Positions 1 to 6,270 of a DNA stretch of 7,611 bases are shown here, piece by piece (the stretch's first letter is position 1; each line of letters starts with the position of its first letter). The notes beneath the pieces are model-generated. The model saw nothing but the letters and a program-made list of their open reading frames with translations, was not told the origin of the DNA and searched no databases. This DNA comes from Methanosarcinaceae archaeon (lineage in GTDB: Archaea; Halobacteriota; Methanosarcinia; Methanosarcinales; Methanosarcinaceae): the NCBI GenBank assembly GCA_020793555.1, contig DQIO01000214.1, positions 1 to 7,611 of the forward strand, given 5' to 3'. The position numbers were made by a program, and so were the translations under genes.

Positions 1-839
1 CTCTGAAATCCAAGTTGAATTATAACCTTTTTATAGATATCTTCATATTCAGTAGAACTCAGGTCAATCTCACAGGGCAGGTCAACAAATTGCAATCCGT
101 GTTGCTGAGCCATACTCTTGTACTGGAAAGCATAGTCGATCTCCCCACAATCAAGGAAAGCCAGTAACTGTATACTCCCACCCCTGATTACAATCTTCTC
201 AGTTTTTGGTTCAAATATTTCAGGCATAACCACAATGCAGGTATCATTATTCATACTTACTTCAATTGCGGGATCAAAATTACATGAAATGACATCATCA
301 AAAATAGTTTGATCATCATAGTAAAATTCAGCAAGTTGTGTTACTATAAGCGCCCTGTATCCACATGAATCAAGCATTGGATTTGAAAAACCGAACGTGA
401 CACCAGGACGTTTGAGAATCTCATACCAGTTATCAGATGTAATTTCGTCAGCGTATTTGCTCTGGTTGCTGTACGCGATTACCATCTCATTTGTTGCGAA
501 GGCTATATACCAGTCAGCATACTCAGGATACATCATGTCAGGGATAAGTGAGTAATCAGCAACAGCAACCACATCCACCTCTTTATGTAAATCGGTCACA
601 TACCTTATTACCTGTATACTTCCATGCCCTTCTACCTGCACGTCCACCCCGGGATGTTTGTTTTCAAATTCCTTTTCCAATTCGTAGAATGACTCGATCA
701 GGCTTCCTGCACAGATAACTTTTAATTTAGTTTTGTCATGGCTGTCTGATTGGTCTACAGCCATACCCATGACTATAATCACAGCAGCAATAAAAATTAG
801 AATTAGTATCCCGGCTACAAGATGTATCGCTTTAACCAT
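1..839 (-). CDS. wtpA: Tungstate/molybdate ABC transporter substrate-binding protein WtpA (C-terminus cut by window edge)
   Basis: This is the extracytoplasmic binding protein of the archaeal Wtp tungstate/molybdate importer. I translated 279 codons from the ATG at 839; the frame is still open at base 1, so the last part of the protein lies outside. The N-terminus has one hydrophobic segment (residues about 6-27) without an obvious lipobox cysteine, so it is either an uncleaved anchor or a signal peptide. Family hallmarks are CAGSL (43-47), EGHGS (70-74), VADYSLIP (93-100), PEYADWY (105-111), SNPMLDSCGYR (152-162) and GEIDYAFQYKS (232-242). D157 and E233 match the two carboxylates that, in the WtpA/ModA structure from Archaeoglobus, complete octahedral coordination of the oxyanion. 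A strong ribosome site (846-853) overlaps the stop of the preceding gene, which ends 8 bases upstream, so it belongs to the same transcript. The permease and ATPase genes (wtpB, wtpC) would be expected just beyond the left edge. Confidence 0.93.
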   Translation of the reverse strand, partial: MVKAIHLVAGILILIFIAAVIIVMGMAVDQSDSHDKTKLKVICAGSLIESFYELEKEFENKHPGVDVQVEGHGSIQVIRYVTDLHKEVDVVAVADYSLIPDMMYPEYADWYIAFATNEMVIAYSNQSKYADEITSDNWYEILKRPGVTFGFSNPMLDSCGYRALIVTQLAEFYYDDQTIFDDVISCNFDPAIEVSMNNDTCIVVMPEIFEPKTEKIVIRGGSIQLLAFLDCGEIDYAFQYKSMAQQHGLQFVDLPCEIDLSSTEYEDIYKKVIIQLGFQ

Positions 840-845
840 TGAACA

Positions 846-853
846 GATCACCT
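846..853 (-). promoter_or_regulatory. Ribosome binding site of wtpA
   Basis: The minus strand reads AGGTGATC, a full match to the archaeal 16S rRNA 3' end, six bases before the ATG at 839. It overlaps the TGA stop (848-850) of the preceding gene, which points to coupled translation. Confidence 0.75.
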
Positions 854-1441
854 GTCAGGAGTTCGAATTTCTATTTTATTCACCCACTTAACCCAGTAAT
901 GTCCTTCTGTCACGAATCCATCATTTGATGAAACAATAGCAATTCTGAGCGGTCTGCCGTCATCCCCAGGAATGAGCGCACCGTCCTGTTCATACATCAA
1001 TATCATCTTCAAGTCTGTATGTGGTATCTCCCTTAGAGTTGCAGGGTCATAAGTGATGATATCTCCCTGGACCTGATCGTATGTAAAGACCATTAAGTAC
1101 CCATCAGGTGCAGATACCCAGAGTGTGTCCGAAGGTTCAATCCCGCCAACAAGCATGCAGAGGTCTTCCATGGAAACGCCTTTGCATTCAAACGGACCGT
1201 ATTTCATACCAACAGTTGAAAAAAACCCACCATAACCCTCATAAGAGGATAATTCTTTAAGCTCATCAAAGGTCAGGACTTTCTCATTTCCCTGGTTGCC
1301 GATCAACGTCAGGTTCCAGTCGATTGTTTCAGCAGGCGATCCCGAAGGATGCGTATTTACAATAGTAGCGAGAGTACCGATGACACCGATACATATCACC
1401 GCAATAACAACTATAAATCCGGTTTTGCTACTTACTTTCAT
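848..1441 (-). CDS. Membrane-anchored protein with sulfite-oxidase-like (molybdopterin-binding fold) module B
   Basis: The 197-residue product has an N-terminal membrane segment (residues about 9-28) with no good cleavage site, then one extracellular domain (about 42-193). The domain resembles the oxidoreductase molybdopterin-binding fold: a CKGVSMEDLCMLVGGI stretch (86-101) matches the family's 'W-x-GVPLxDLLxxAG' region, followed by a DGY turn (113-115), GRPLRIAIV (162-170) and HYWVKWVNKIEI (181-192). It is a clear paralogue of the central domain of the 4439-6223 product (DGYSMTYTYDQIMGDI against DGYLMVFTYDQVQGDI). C86 and C95 are present, but neither sits clearly at the position of the molybdenum-ligating cysteine, and the protein is much shorter than a full sulfite oxidase, so catalysis is doubtful. 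Its ATG overlaps the upstream stop (ATGA) and follows GGGGAG (1448-1453) by six bases. wtpA follows directly, so a role in handling molybdate/tungstate or a related ligand is possible but is inference. Confidence 0.82.
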   Translation of the reverse strand: MKVSSKTGFIVVIAVICIGVIGTLATIVNTHPSGSPAETIDWNLTLIGNQGNEKVLTFDELKELSSYEGYGGFFSTVGMKYGPFECKGVSMEDLCMLVGGIEPSDTLWVSAPDGYLMVFTYDQVQGDIITYDPATLREIPHTDLKMILMYEQDGALIPGDDGRPLRIAIVSSNDGFVTEGHYWVKWVNKIEIRTPDR

Positions 1442-2304
1442 CTTTTTCTCCCCATGTATGTAACCAGCAGCAACCCGACAATCGCAGGTATGATCTCAAA
1501 ACCAGGTATTAAACCGGCATCAGAATCACCACCAGTACCTTCCTCATCACTGACACCATCAGATATCTTAGTGGACATCGATTTTGCCGGACCTGCCTCT
1601 TCACCGGAATATCCCCCGCTGTAGATCCTTAGCTCATCTACCCATTTTATTGAAAGACCATTTGTAGAAGGGTAAAGTTCATAAAAATGCTGCGATGCTT
1701 CAGGAAGGCATTCATGCATGTCCCAGACTCCGAACACGTGCTTTTTTTCAGGATTGGTAGAGTTATCAGAAAAGAATACAAGCCTCATTCCTGTATAATA
1801 ATCAGGTGGATAACCCACTCCCTGACTCTCACCGACTTTTGTATCCTCACCATTATACCAGGAAAGGACCATAGCCCCCTGTCTGGGTCGCGGTTCATAT
1901 ACATTTGTGTAACCAAACTCCACGTGATAACCATCAGATGCACGGATCATCACTTCATCATCAGGAGACATCCCACCGGCTAAATCGCATATATCCCTAA
2001 TATCCGTACCTTTCACAGCACCCTTATCCTTATAACTTATTGTTTCATTCGGGTCCCATTTGTCACCCTCAAACACTGCTCCCTGATGATAGTAATGCGT
2101 TACTCCATCCCCATAGACCGGCAAGTTTGCCTCCATCCACTGATACGTTACAGTCGTTTCGTGTAAGATCGTTCCATTCGCTGCATACTTTACTACGTAT
2201 ACATCTGTCGTTGGTCCTGCTGCCTGTACTAATGGTGCAGACAGGATGAACACAAACGCCAGCCAGACAAATATTGTTCGATCCATAATAACATGTATTT
2301 TCAC
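1438..2304 (-). CDS. Exported module A surface protein with PGF-CTERM-like sorting tail
   Basis: The 288-residue protein has a signal peptide (core about 11-28, likely cut after VQA), a globular domain (about 34-228), an acidic Gly/Ser-rich spacer (about 229-263) and a C-terminal tail: PGF at 267-269, a hydrophobic stretch (271-283) and a GRKR end. That tail is the form recognised by archaeosortase A, which swaps it for a lipid anchor. The globular domain is paralogous to the N-terminal domain of the 6271-7329 product; both share HYYHQG (here 70-75), KDKGAxKGTD, a DG[YF] turn and a WDMHECL motif (194-200). The conserved His, Asp, Glu and Cys residues could bind metal. The GTDIRDICDLAGGM stretch (99-112) recalls the 'GVPLxDLLxxAGG' part of the molybdopterin-binding fold, so it may be a divergent member; no function is known to me. 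The start is GTG at 2304, not the ATG at 2286, because AAGGAG (2311-2316) lies six bases before the GTG. The GTGA overlaps the previous stop, and the next gene overlaps by ATGA. Confidence 0.84.
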   Translation of the reverse strand: MKIHVIMDRTIFVWLAFVFILSAPLVQAAGPTTDVYVVKYAANGTILHETTVTYQWMEANLPVYGDGVTHYYHQGAVFEGDKWDPNETISYKDKGAVKGTDIRDICDLAGGMSPDDEVMIRASDGYHVEFGYTNVYEPRPRQGAMVLSWYNGEDTKVGESQGVGYPPDYYTGMRLVFFSDNSTNPEKKHVFGVWDMHECLPEASQHFYELYPSTNGLSIKWVDELRIYSGGYSGEEAGPAKSMSTKISDGVSDEEGTGGDSDAGLIPGFEIIPAIVGLLLVTYMGRKR

Positions 2305-2864
2305 GTTTTTCTCCTTCCGATCACTATGCCAAGTATCAAGCTTACCATAACTATGAGTGTCCAGATAATAGTAGAGTTTGCTTGCAATGAGCCAACAATT
2401 GAACCCTGTATCCCACCGGTATCCGCATCAAAAGGAATTGATGCAGTTGAGTGATACAGATTAGAAGCATGACTTGTATGGTTAACAGCTACCTTGATCT
2501 TCACCCCGCCGACAATGTTTTTTTCAGTTGATCCAAGAAAGGTCAATTTACCGGAGTAAGTTTCTTCTTTGACTGATTTGTTACCGTAGAATGTCAGTTC
2601 AATTCTCCTGTTCTCGTCTGTATTACTCAACTGTATCACTTCCGGAGAAAACCGGAATGGAATGTTTTCAGTTCCAACTACAACCTCACCGTTATAGTCA
2701 TGTGATGTAACATAGACAACGACAGTATTTTCTCCATCTACAGGCACTGTGAAATTAATAGATGGCGGACCTACTGCAAAACCAGTAGCAGAAGCAATAC
2801 AAGGGGATATACAAACATACACGGTTAGAATTATCAAAAACATCCATTCTTTATTCATTTTCAT
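2301..2864 (-). CDS. Small single-pass surface protein of unknown function
   Basis: I do not recognise a named family. The 187-residue product has a signal peptide (hydrophobic about 8-24), a beta-rich extracellular part (about 28-130) beginning VGPPSINF (31-38), a less structured stretch (about 130-160), a membrane segment (about 165-183) and a short positive cytoplasmic end RRKT. The 'PPSINFTVPVDG' start and alternating hydrophobic pattern resemble immunoglobulin-like domains of archaeal surface proteins; that is inference. Several Asn-x-Ser/Thr sequons suggest glycosylation. A longer reading frame begins at 2915, but that would overlap the phosphatase gene by 50 bases. The ATG at 2864 lies five bases after GGAGGT (2870-2875) and one base after the phosphatase stop, so I place the start there; the ATG at 2858 is a weaker choice. 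Position in the chain suggests it is a membrane partner of the neighbouring surface proteins. Confidence 0.78.
   Translation of the reverse strand: MKMNKEWMFLIILTVYVCISPCIASATGFAVGPPSINFTVPVDGENTVVVYVTSHDYNGEVVVGTENIPFRFSPEVIQLSNTDENRRIELTFYGNKSVKEETYSGKLTFLGSTEKNIVGGVKIKVAVNHTSHASNLYHSTASIPFDADTGGIQGSIVGSLQANSTIIWTLIVMVSLILGIVIGRRKT
2311..2316 (-). promoter_or_regulatory. Ribosome binding site fixing a GTG start
   Basis: AAGGAG on the minus strand lies six bases before the GTG at 2304. The first in-frame ATG (2286) has no such site, so this supports GTG initiation and coupling to the upstream gene, which ends at 2301. Confidence 0.65.
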
Positions 2865-2865
2865 T

Positions 2866-4410
2866 TTATACCTCCGCCCAGAATACAAATGTCGCATCCT
2901 GTCTCCCAGCTTCAATACAACCAGATGGAATTTTAAGCTGAGTAACTACGTCTTTTGAATTTGATTCCGGGATATGTGTAATAATAATTGCAGGATTATA
3001 CAATCTGCTATCCACGTACAGCGACTGCTCATAGAAATTCTGTGCTGTTTCGCTTTCACTGTTAACTTCGAGCACCACATTCACACCTGATGAGCCGATA
3101 TTTGTGACCTTAACTGATTCATTATTTGAGCTGTGACCTGCCACAATATTCCCATAGTCTATCACACTCCTGTTAAGTGAAATTCCAACCATCGGGATAT
3201 TTACGTTTGTATGTGTGGTTAACGATGAGGAAGGGGGAAGGGATGTCAATGCTTCTCCGAGGACAACAGTCTCGAATATCGTGTTTTGTGGATAAATATA
3301 TGTAACCTCTTTGTTATCTTCCGAGACATCTGCAACTTTTATAATCTCCATAGTCACTGTACTTTTTTCTACTGTGATCTTCGCGTATCCGAGAGTATGT
3401 TCAAAACTGTTCTGGTAGCCAGGTATCTTTTCCTCAGCAAGCGAATACAAAGTTGCTCCACCGCATCCTAACACCATATACTGGATTCCATTTTCCTCGT
3501 ATCTCTCATAGGCATGCACGTGACCGTTGAATACCGCATCCACACTATTTTGTATGAAAATATCTTCCCAGTAGTCACTCAGATGCGACCATCCACCCCA
3601 ATGACGTTTATCAGAGCTGTATGGCGGATGGTGGAACGATACGAATTTCCATGTTGCAGTGTTGTCAAGGTCATCCTGCAGCCATTTTGTCTGTTTGGTC
3701 ATATTTGCCCAATCATTGCTATCGAGTACTGCGAAATGTGCGTTTCCGCAGTCGAACGAGTACCATTGGGGAACTTCAAACACATCATAATAATTCGTAT
3801 GGTTATCCTCATGATTTCCAGGCGCAGGATAGACCGTAGTGTTTGCCAGCATTACTTTTCCAGCATCAAAAAAGTCATTCCATTCTTCAAGGTCTTCTCC
3901 GGAACAGATCAAATCTCCAGTATGCAGCACGAACGAGATGTTCTCTTCTTGTGCAATACGGTCTGCTACGAGTTTGTGCCTCTCCATTTGTGTGAATAAT
4001 GAAGTTTGCTCTCTCGTATCCCCATACACGATAAATGTGAATGAGCCGCTAAGCGGGAATGTTCTAAAACTATGGTCTTCAGTACATAAGTATTCATTTC
4101 CAACTGCTAATTGATAGTGATATTTCGTATTTGGTGTCAGGTTTGTGATAACAAGATGATGCAGTTGCTTATTTTTCGTATCAGTAATTGTATGATCGTA
4201 TTCACTGTTCCCGGCATAGTATTCTTCAGTTGCATATTTTACTATTCCAGTAGTTACATTTTCTGTATTCCAGTTGATAGTAGCTGAATTTATGCCGGTG
4301 TTAGTGATATAGGGTCCCCATAGAATGTCTGCATCTGCGACGGGAATAATGGTAAGACCAATGATAAAAAAACATATCATGCCTCCTGTCTTCATTTTGT
4401 TCAATTTCAT
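2866..4410 (-). CDS. Secreted purple-acid-phosphatase-like metallophosphoesterase with C-terminal module D
   Basis: The 514-residue protein starts with a signal peptide (core about 11-26, cut near ADA), then a fibronectin-III-like domain typical of purple acid phosphatases (about 29-117). The calcineurin-like catalytic domain follows (about 122-352), with the metal-binding set GDTR (D131), HTGD (H163, D166), GNHE (N199, H200), FHHPP (H260/H261) and GHVH (H297, H299). It probably hydrolyses phosphate mono- or diesters outside the cell with a two-metal centre. The tyrosine that binds Fe(III) in true purple enzymes (GDxxY) is replaced by Cys169, so a classical purple charge-transfer centre is unlikely. 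A Pro/Ser linker (about 391-402) joins module D (403-514), also found at the ends of the two preceding genes. The start is the least certain in the window: the ATG at 4410 has no clear ribosome site, the ATG at 4395 is possible, and an AGGAGG inside the frame lies only one base before the ATG at 4380. Confidence 0.9.
   Translation of the reverse strand: MKLNKMKTGGMICFFIIGLTIIPVADADILWGPYITNTGINSATINWNTENVTTGIVKYATEEYYAGNSEYDHTITDTKNKQLHHLVITNLTPNTKYHYQLAVGNEYLCTEDHSFRTFPLSGSFTFIVYGDTREQTSLFTQMERHKLVADRIAQEENISFVLHTGDLICSGEDLEEWNDFFDAGKVMLANTTVYPAPGNHEDNHTNYYDVFEVPQWYSFDCGNAHFAVLDSNDWANMTKQTKWLQDDLDNTATWKFVSFHHPPYSSDKRHWGGWSHLSDYWEDIFIQNSVDAVFNGHVHAYERYEENGIQYMVLGCGGATLYSLAEEKIPGYQNSFEHTLGYAKITVEKSTVTMEIIKVADVSEDNKEVTYIYPQNTIFETVVLGEALTSLPPSSSLTTHTNVNIPMVGISLNRSVIDYGNIVAGHSSNNESVKVTNIGSSGVNVVLEVNSESETAQNFYEQSLYVDSRLYNPAIIITHIPESNSKDVVTQLKIPSGCIEAGRQDATFVFWAEV
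2869..3204 (-). repeat. Module D copy 3 (phosphatase C-terminus)
   Basis: This encodes the 112-residue C-terminal domain with MVGISLNR, IDYG, GSS, ESETAQNFY, LYN, VTQL and FVFWAE. It is the most divergent of the three copies: the PSDW of the others is PSGC here. The domain aligns without gaps to the copies at 4442-4777 and 6274-6612. Confidence 0.9.
2870..2875 (-). promoter_or_regulatory. Ribosome binding site deciding the 2864 start
   Basis: GGAGGT on the minus strand lies inside the last codons of the phosphatase gene and five bases before the ATG at 2864. It argues for the shorter 187-residue product over the frame opening at 2915. Confidence 0.7.
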
Positions 4411-4421
4411 ATCATTTCATT

Positions 4422-4448
4422 AAAAAAAAAGAGAGGCTTTAAGCCTCT
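4422..4448 (-). terminator. Hairpin plus T-run terminator overlapping a stop codon
   Basis: On the minus strand AGAGGCT-TAA-AGCCTCT (4448-4432) forms a perfect seven-base-pair stem whose three-base loop is the TAA stop of the 4439-6223 gene. It is followed by C and nine T residues (4430-4422). This is a textbook intrinsic terminator shape, and T-runs alone also terminate archaeal RNA polymerase. It sits only about 12 bases before the next ATG, so it may reduce rather than abolish transcription of the downstream genes. Confidence 0.7.
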
Positions 4449-6223
4449 GCCCAAAATACAAATGTCGAACCCTGTGTTCCGGCTTCATTCCAATCAGATG
4501 GAACTCTGAGTTGAGTTACTACTTCTTCCGAGTTCGATGATGCAATATTTGCAATTATGGTTGCGAGATTGTACAGCCCGTTGTCTACAAACAGAGACTG
4601 TTCGTAGAAATTCTGTGCTGTTTCACTTTCACCATCAACTTCAAGTGTTACCTCTACATCGGATGAACCAACATTTGTTATTTTAATACATTCGTTCTCC
4701 GAACTTTGACCTGCCCTCACATTACCATAGTCTATCGCGGTTCTGTTCAGCGAGATCCCAACCATCCGGATATTTACTTTCGCAGTTGCAGTAAGTGATG
4801 AGGACGGTGGAGATGATGATGACGGTAAGTCGTTCAATTGTATTTCAACAACCTGTTTTATATTTTCATTCTTTTCCAAGCCAGAACCTGTGAATTTAAG
4901 CGGCCAATCAGTATCTGGTAATGCTGTTCCATTAAGTTCATTTACAAGGATGATATTGTCGTTTCGTTTCACAAACGCGCTGCTAAAGGTCTTGCTGTAG
5001 CCATCGCTTGCAATCACTGTAACATTATATCCCTGATCTGCAAGTGCATCATTGAAATAATGTTTAGCTTCTTCATTCACATCATCGTCCACTACACCAA
5101 CTAACAGCCATAATGGAATTCCTTTCCAGTTTCGGTCACTATCATCTGTCCAGTAAACACCGTGACATCCCACGCAAGATTCGAATGTCGAACGGTCCGT
5201 GGTATCAGTAATCGCACCTGTCAGTGTCAGGTCCCATTCCTCTACACCGCCAAGGATCTCTATTTTAGTTACATATTTAATCCAGAAGTGTCCATCTGTT
5301 ATTGGAGTATCAGATCTTATGAATGCAATTCTCAATGGTCCACCATACTCATTTGATATCGAAGCACCATCTTCTTCATATGCTAAAACCATTGTCAAAG
5401 GTTCATCTGTTTCTTCTTCATTTGTACTACAGATGGTAATATCTCCCATTATCTGATCATAGGTATAGGTCATTGAATATCCGTCAGAGGCTGTTATCTT
5501 TACGCTGTTTGAAGATGTAATTCCGCCAACAAGGTCTGTCAGATATGTTAAATTGACACCCGTGTATGTATAAGGACCTACTATTGCACCTGTTGATTTC
5601 TCAAATCCACCGCTTGCCGTGTAAGCTGGCATTGCTTTGACCTCACTGAGAGAGTAAACCTTTGTCTCACTGCCAATCAAGGTGAGGTCTGCTTGTGGAG
5701 GGGCTACTGCTACATTCAGTTCAATTCTTGCAATGTTGCCAACCATCTGTCCGCCGGATAGATATGGTCCGACAAGTTTTAGGGGGCCGAATGGTTTATC
5801 ATCATCAGTAAGTTCAGGTAGTGGCGTGCCATTCAGGTGACATGCAACTATGTAGCTGTTGTTTTCTGCCAGGTATGTTGAATCTAATGTTTTACTGTAA
5901 CCATCGCCTGCGACAATCTCAACATCATACCCCTCTGTAGCAAGTGTATCATTAAACGCGCCAGAACCATGCGTTACGGTATCATCCACATCCCCCATCA
6001 GATACCATAAGGGTATGCCTTCCCATTCATTATTTTCGGAATCAGTATATGAAACGCCGTGACATCCCACGCAAGACTCAAATGTTGAATTGGTGATGGT
6101 ATTATTTATCGCTCCGACCAATTCAAGTTCCCATGTTGTTGCTTCTTCGGATGCCACTACTGGCATAACTAAGCCCATGATTACAATAGATAACATTATG
6201 CACACTGTTGTATATATTTTCAT
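4439..6223 (-). CDS. Exported multidomain protein with two CxxCH sulfite-oxidase-fold modules (C-B-C-D architecture)
   Basis: The 594-residue exported protein has a signal peptide (core about 5-24, cut after VVA) and four domains: module C copy 1 (about 31-170), module B (about 179-325), module C copy 2 (about 330-464), a Ser/Pro linker (about 467-482) and module D (483-594). Module C fits the oxidoreductase molybdopterin-binding fold: SCVGCHGV, then W-x-GIPLWxLxG, a DGYSKT turn and LNGTxLP. Each copy carries CVGCH (C51, C54, H55 and C350, C353, H354), the attachment motif for c-type haem, near where sulfite oxidases keep the molybdenum-binding cysteine. It could be a dihaem surface protein, a metal-binding protein or a cofactor-free binding protein; the sequence does not decide. 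Module B is paralogous to the 848-1441 product. The frame opens at 6247, but the ATG at 6223 follows GGGTGGAG (6229-6236) by five bases and gives a clean signal peptide. The gene ends inside a terminator hairpin. Confidence 0.87.
   Translation of the reverse strand: MKIYTTVCIMLSIVIMGLVMPVVASEEATTWELELVGAINNTITNSTFESCVGCHGVSYTDSENNEWEGIPLWYLMGDVDDTVTHGSGAFNDTLATEGYDVEIVAGDGYSKTLDSTYLAENNSYIVACHLNGTPLPELTDDDKPFGPLKLVGPYLSGGQMVGNIARIELNVAVAPPQADLTLIGSETKVYSLSEVKAMPAYTASGGFEKSTGAIVGPYTYTGVNLTYLTDLVGGITSSNSVKITASDGYSMTYTYDQIMGDITICSTNEEETDEPLTMVLAYEEDGASISNEYGGPLRIAFIRSDTPITDGHFWIKYVTKIEILGGVEEWDLTLTGAITDTTDRSTFESCVGCHGVYWTDDSDRNWKGIPLWLLVGVVDDDVNEEAKHYFNDALADQGYNVTVIASDGYSKTFSSAFVKRNDNIILVNELNGTALPDTDWPLKFTGSGLEKNENIKQVVEIQLNDLPSSSSPPSSSLTATAKVNIRMVGISLNRTAIDYGNVRAGQSSENECIKITNVGSSDVEVTLEVDGESETAQNFYEQSLFVDNGLYNLATIIANIASSNSEEVVTQLRVPSDWNEAGTQGSTFVFWAEA
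4442..4777 (-). repeat. Module D copy 2
   Basis: This encodes the C-terminal 112 residues of the two-CxxCH protein. By hand alignment it is about two thirds identical to the copy at 6274-6612 with no internal gap. It ends FVFWAEA and has no hydrophobic tail. Confidence 0.92.
4832..5236 (-). repeat. Module C copy 2 (CVGCH at 5164-5178)
   Basis: This is the second CxxCH-containing sulfite-oxidase-like module of the 594-residue protein. It shares STFESCVGCHGV, GIPLW, a SDGYSKT turn and LNGTALP with copy 1. Nineteen plus-strand bases at 5161-5179 are identical to 6058-6076 over the CxxCH coding region. Confidence 0.88.
5714..6133 (-). repeat. Module C copy 1 (CVGCH at 6061-6075)
   Basis: This is the first CxxCH-containing module. 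Besides the CVGCH it has an ACH (residues 127-129) before its LNGTPLP, which copy 2 lacks (VNELNG there). If haem is bound, that His might be an additional ligand in copy 1 only. Confidence 0.88.
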
Positions 6224-6228
6224 CGTAT

Positions 6229-6236
6229 CTCCACCC
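6229..6236 (-). promoter_or_regulatory. Ribosome binding site deciding the 6223 start
   Basis: GGGTGGAG on the minus strand lies five bases before the ATG at 6223. The two in-frame ATGs further upstream (6247, 6238) would place this site inside the coding frame, so they are rejected. Confidence 0.65.
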
Positions 6237-6270
6237 ATTTTCCACATATTTTATAAATTATAGGATAGGA

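Noticed and set aside
2865..2915. Longer N-terminus (17 extra residues) for the small membrane protein, starting at 2915.
   Set aside because: It would overlap the conserved end of the phosphatase by 50 bases and put the GGAGGT ribosome site inside the frame; the ATG at 2864 is better placed.
3514..3999. 161-codon plus-strand open frame opposite the phosphatase.
   Set aside because: It lies wholly antisense to the catalytic domain with all its metal motifs, has an unstructured composition rich in Cys, Ile and Ser, and lacks family features; a shadow frame.
5161..6076. Nineteen-base identical direct repeats (5161-5179 and 6058-6076), considered as mobile-element or recombination sites.
   Set aside because: They encode the same CVGCH segment of two duplicated domains, so protein-level duplication explains them.
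6249..6258. TATA-like TTTATAAAAT on the minus strand between the first two genes.
   Set aside because: Its distance to the ATG at 6223 would place the transcription start almost at the ATG and lose the strong ribosome site; more likely AT-rich intergenic sequence.
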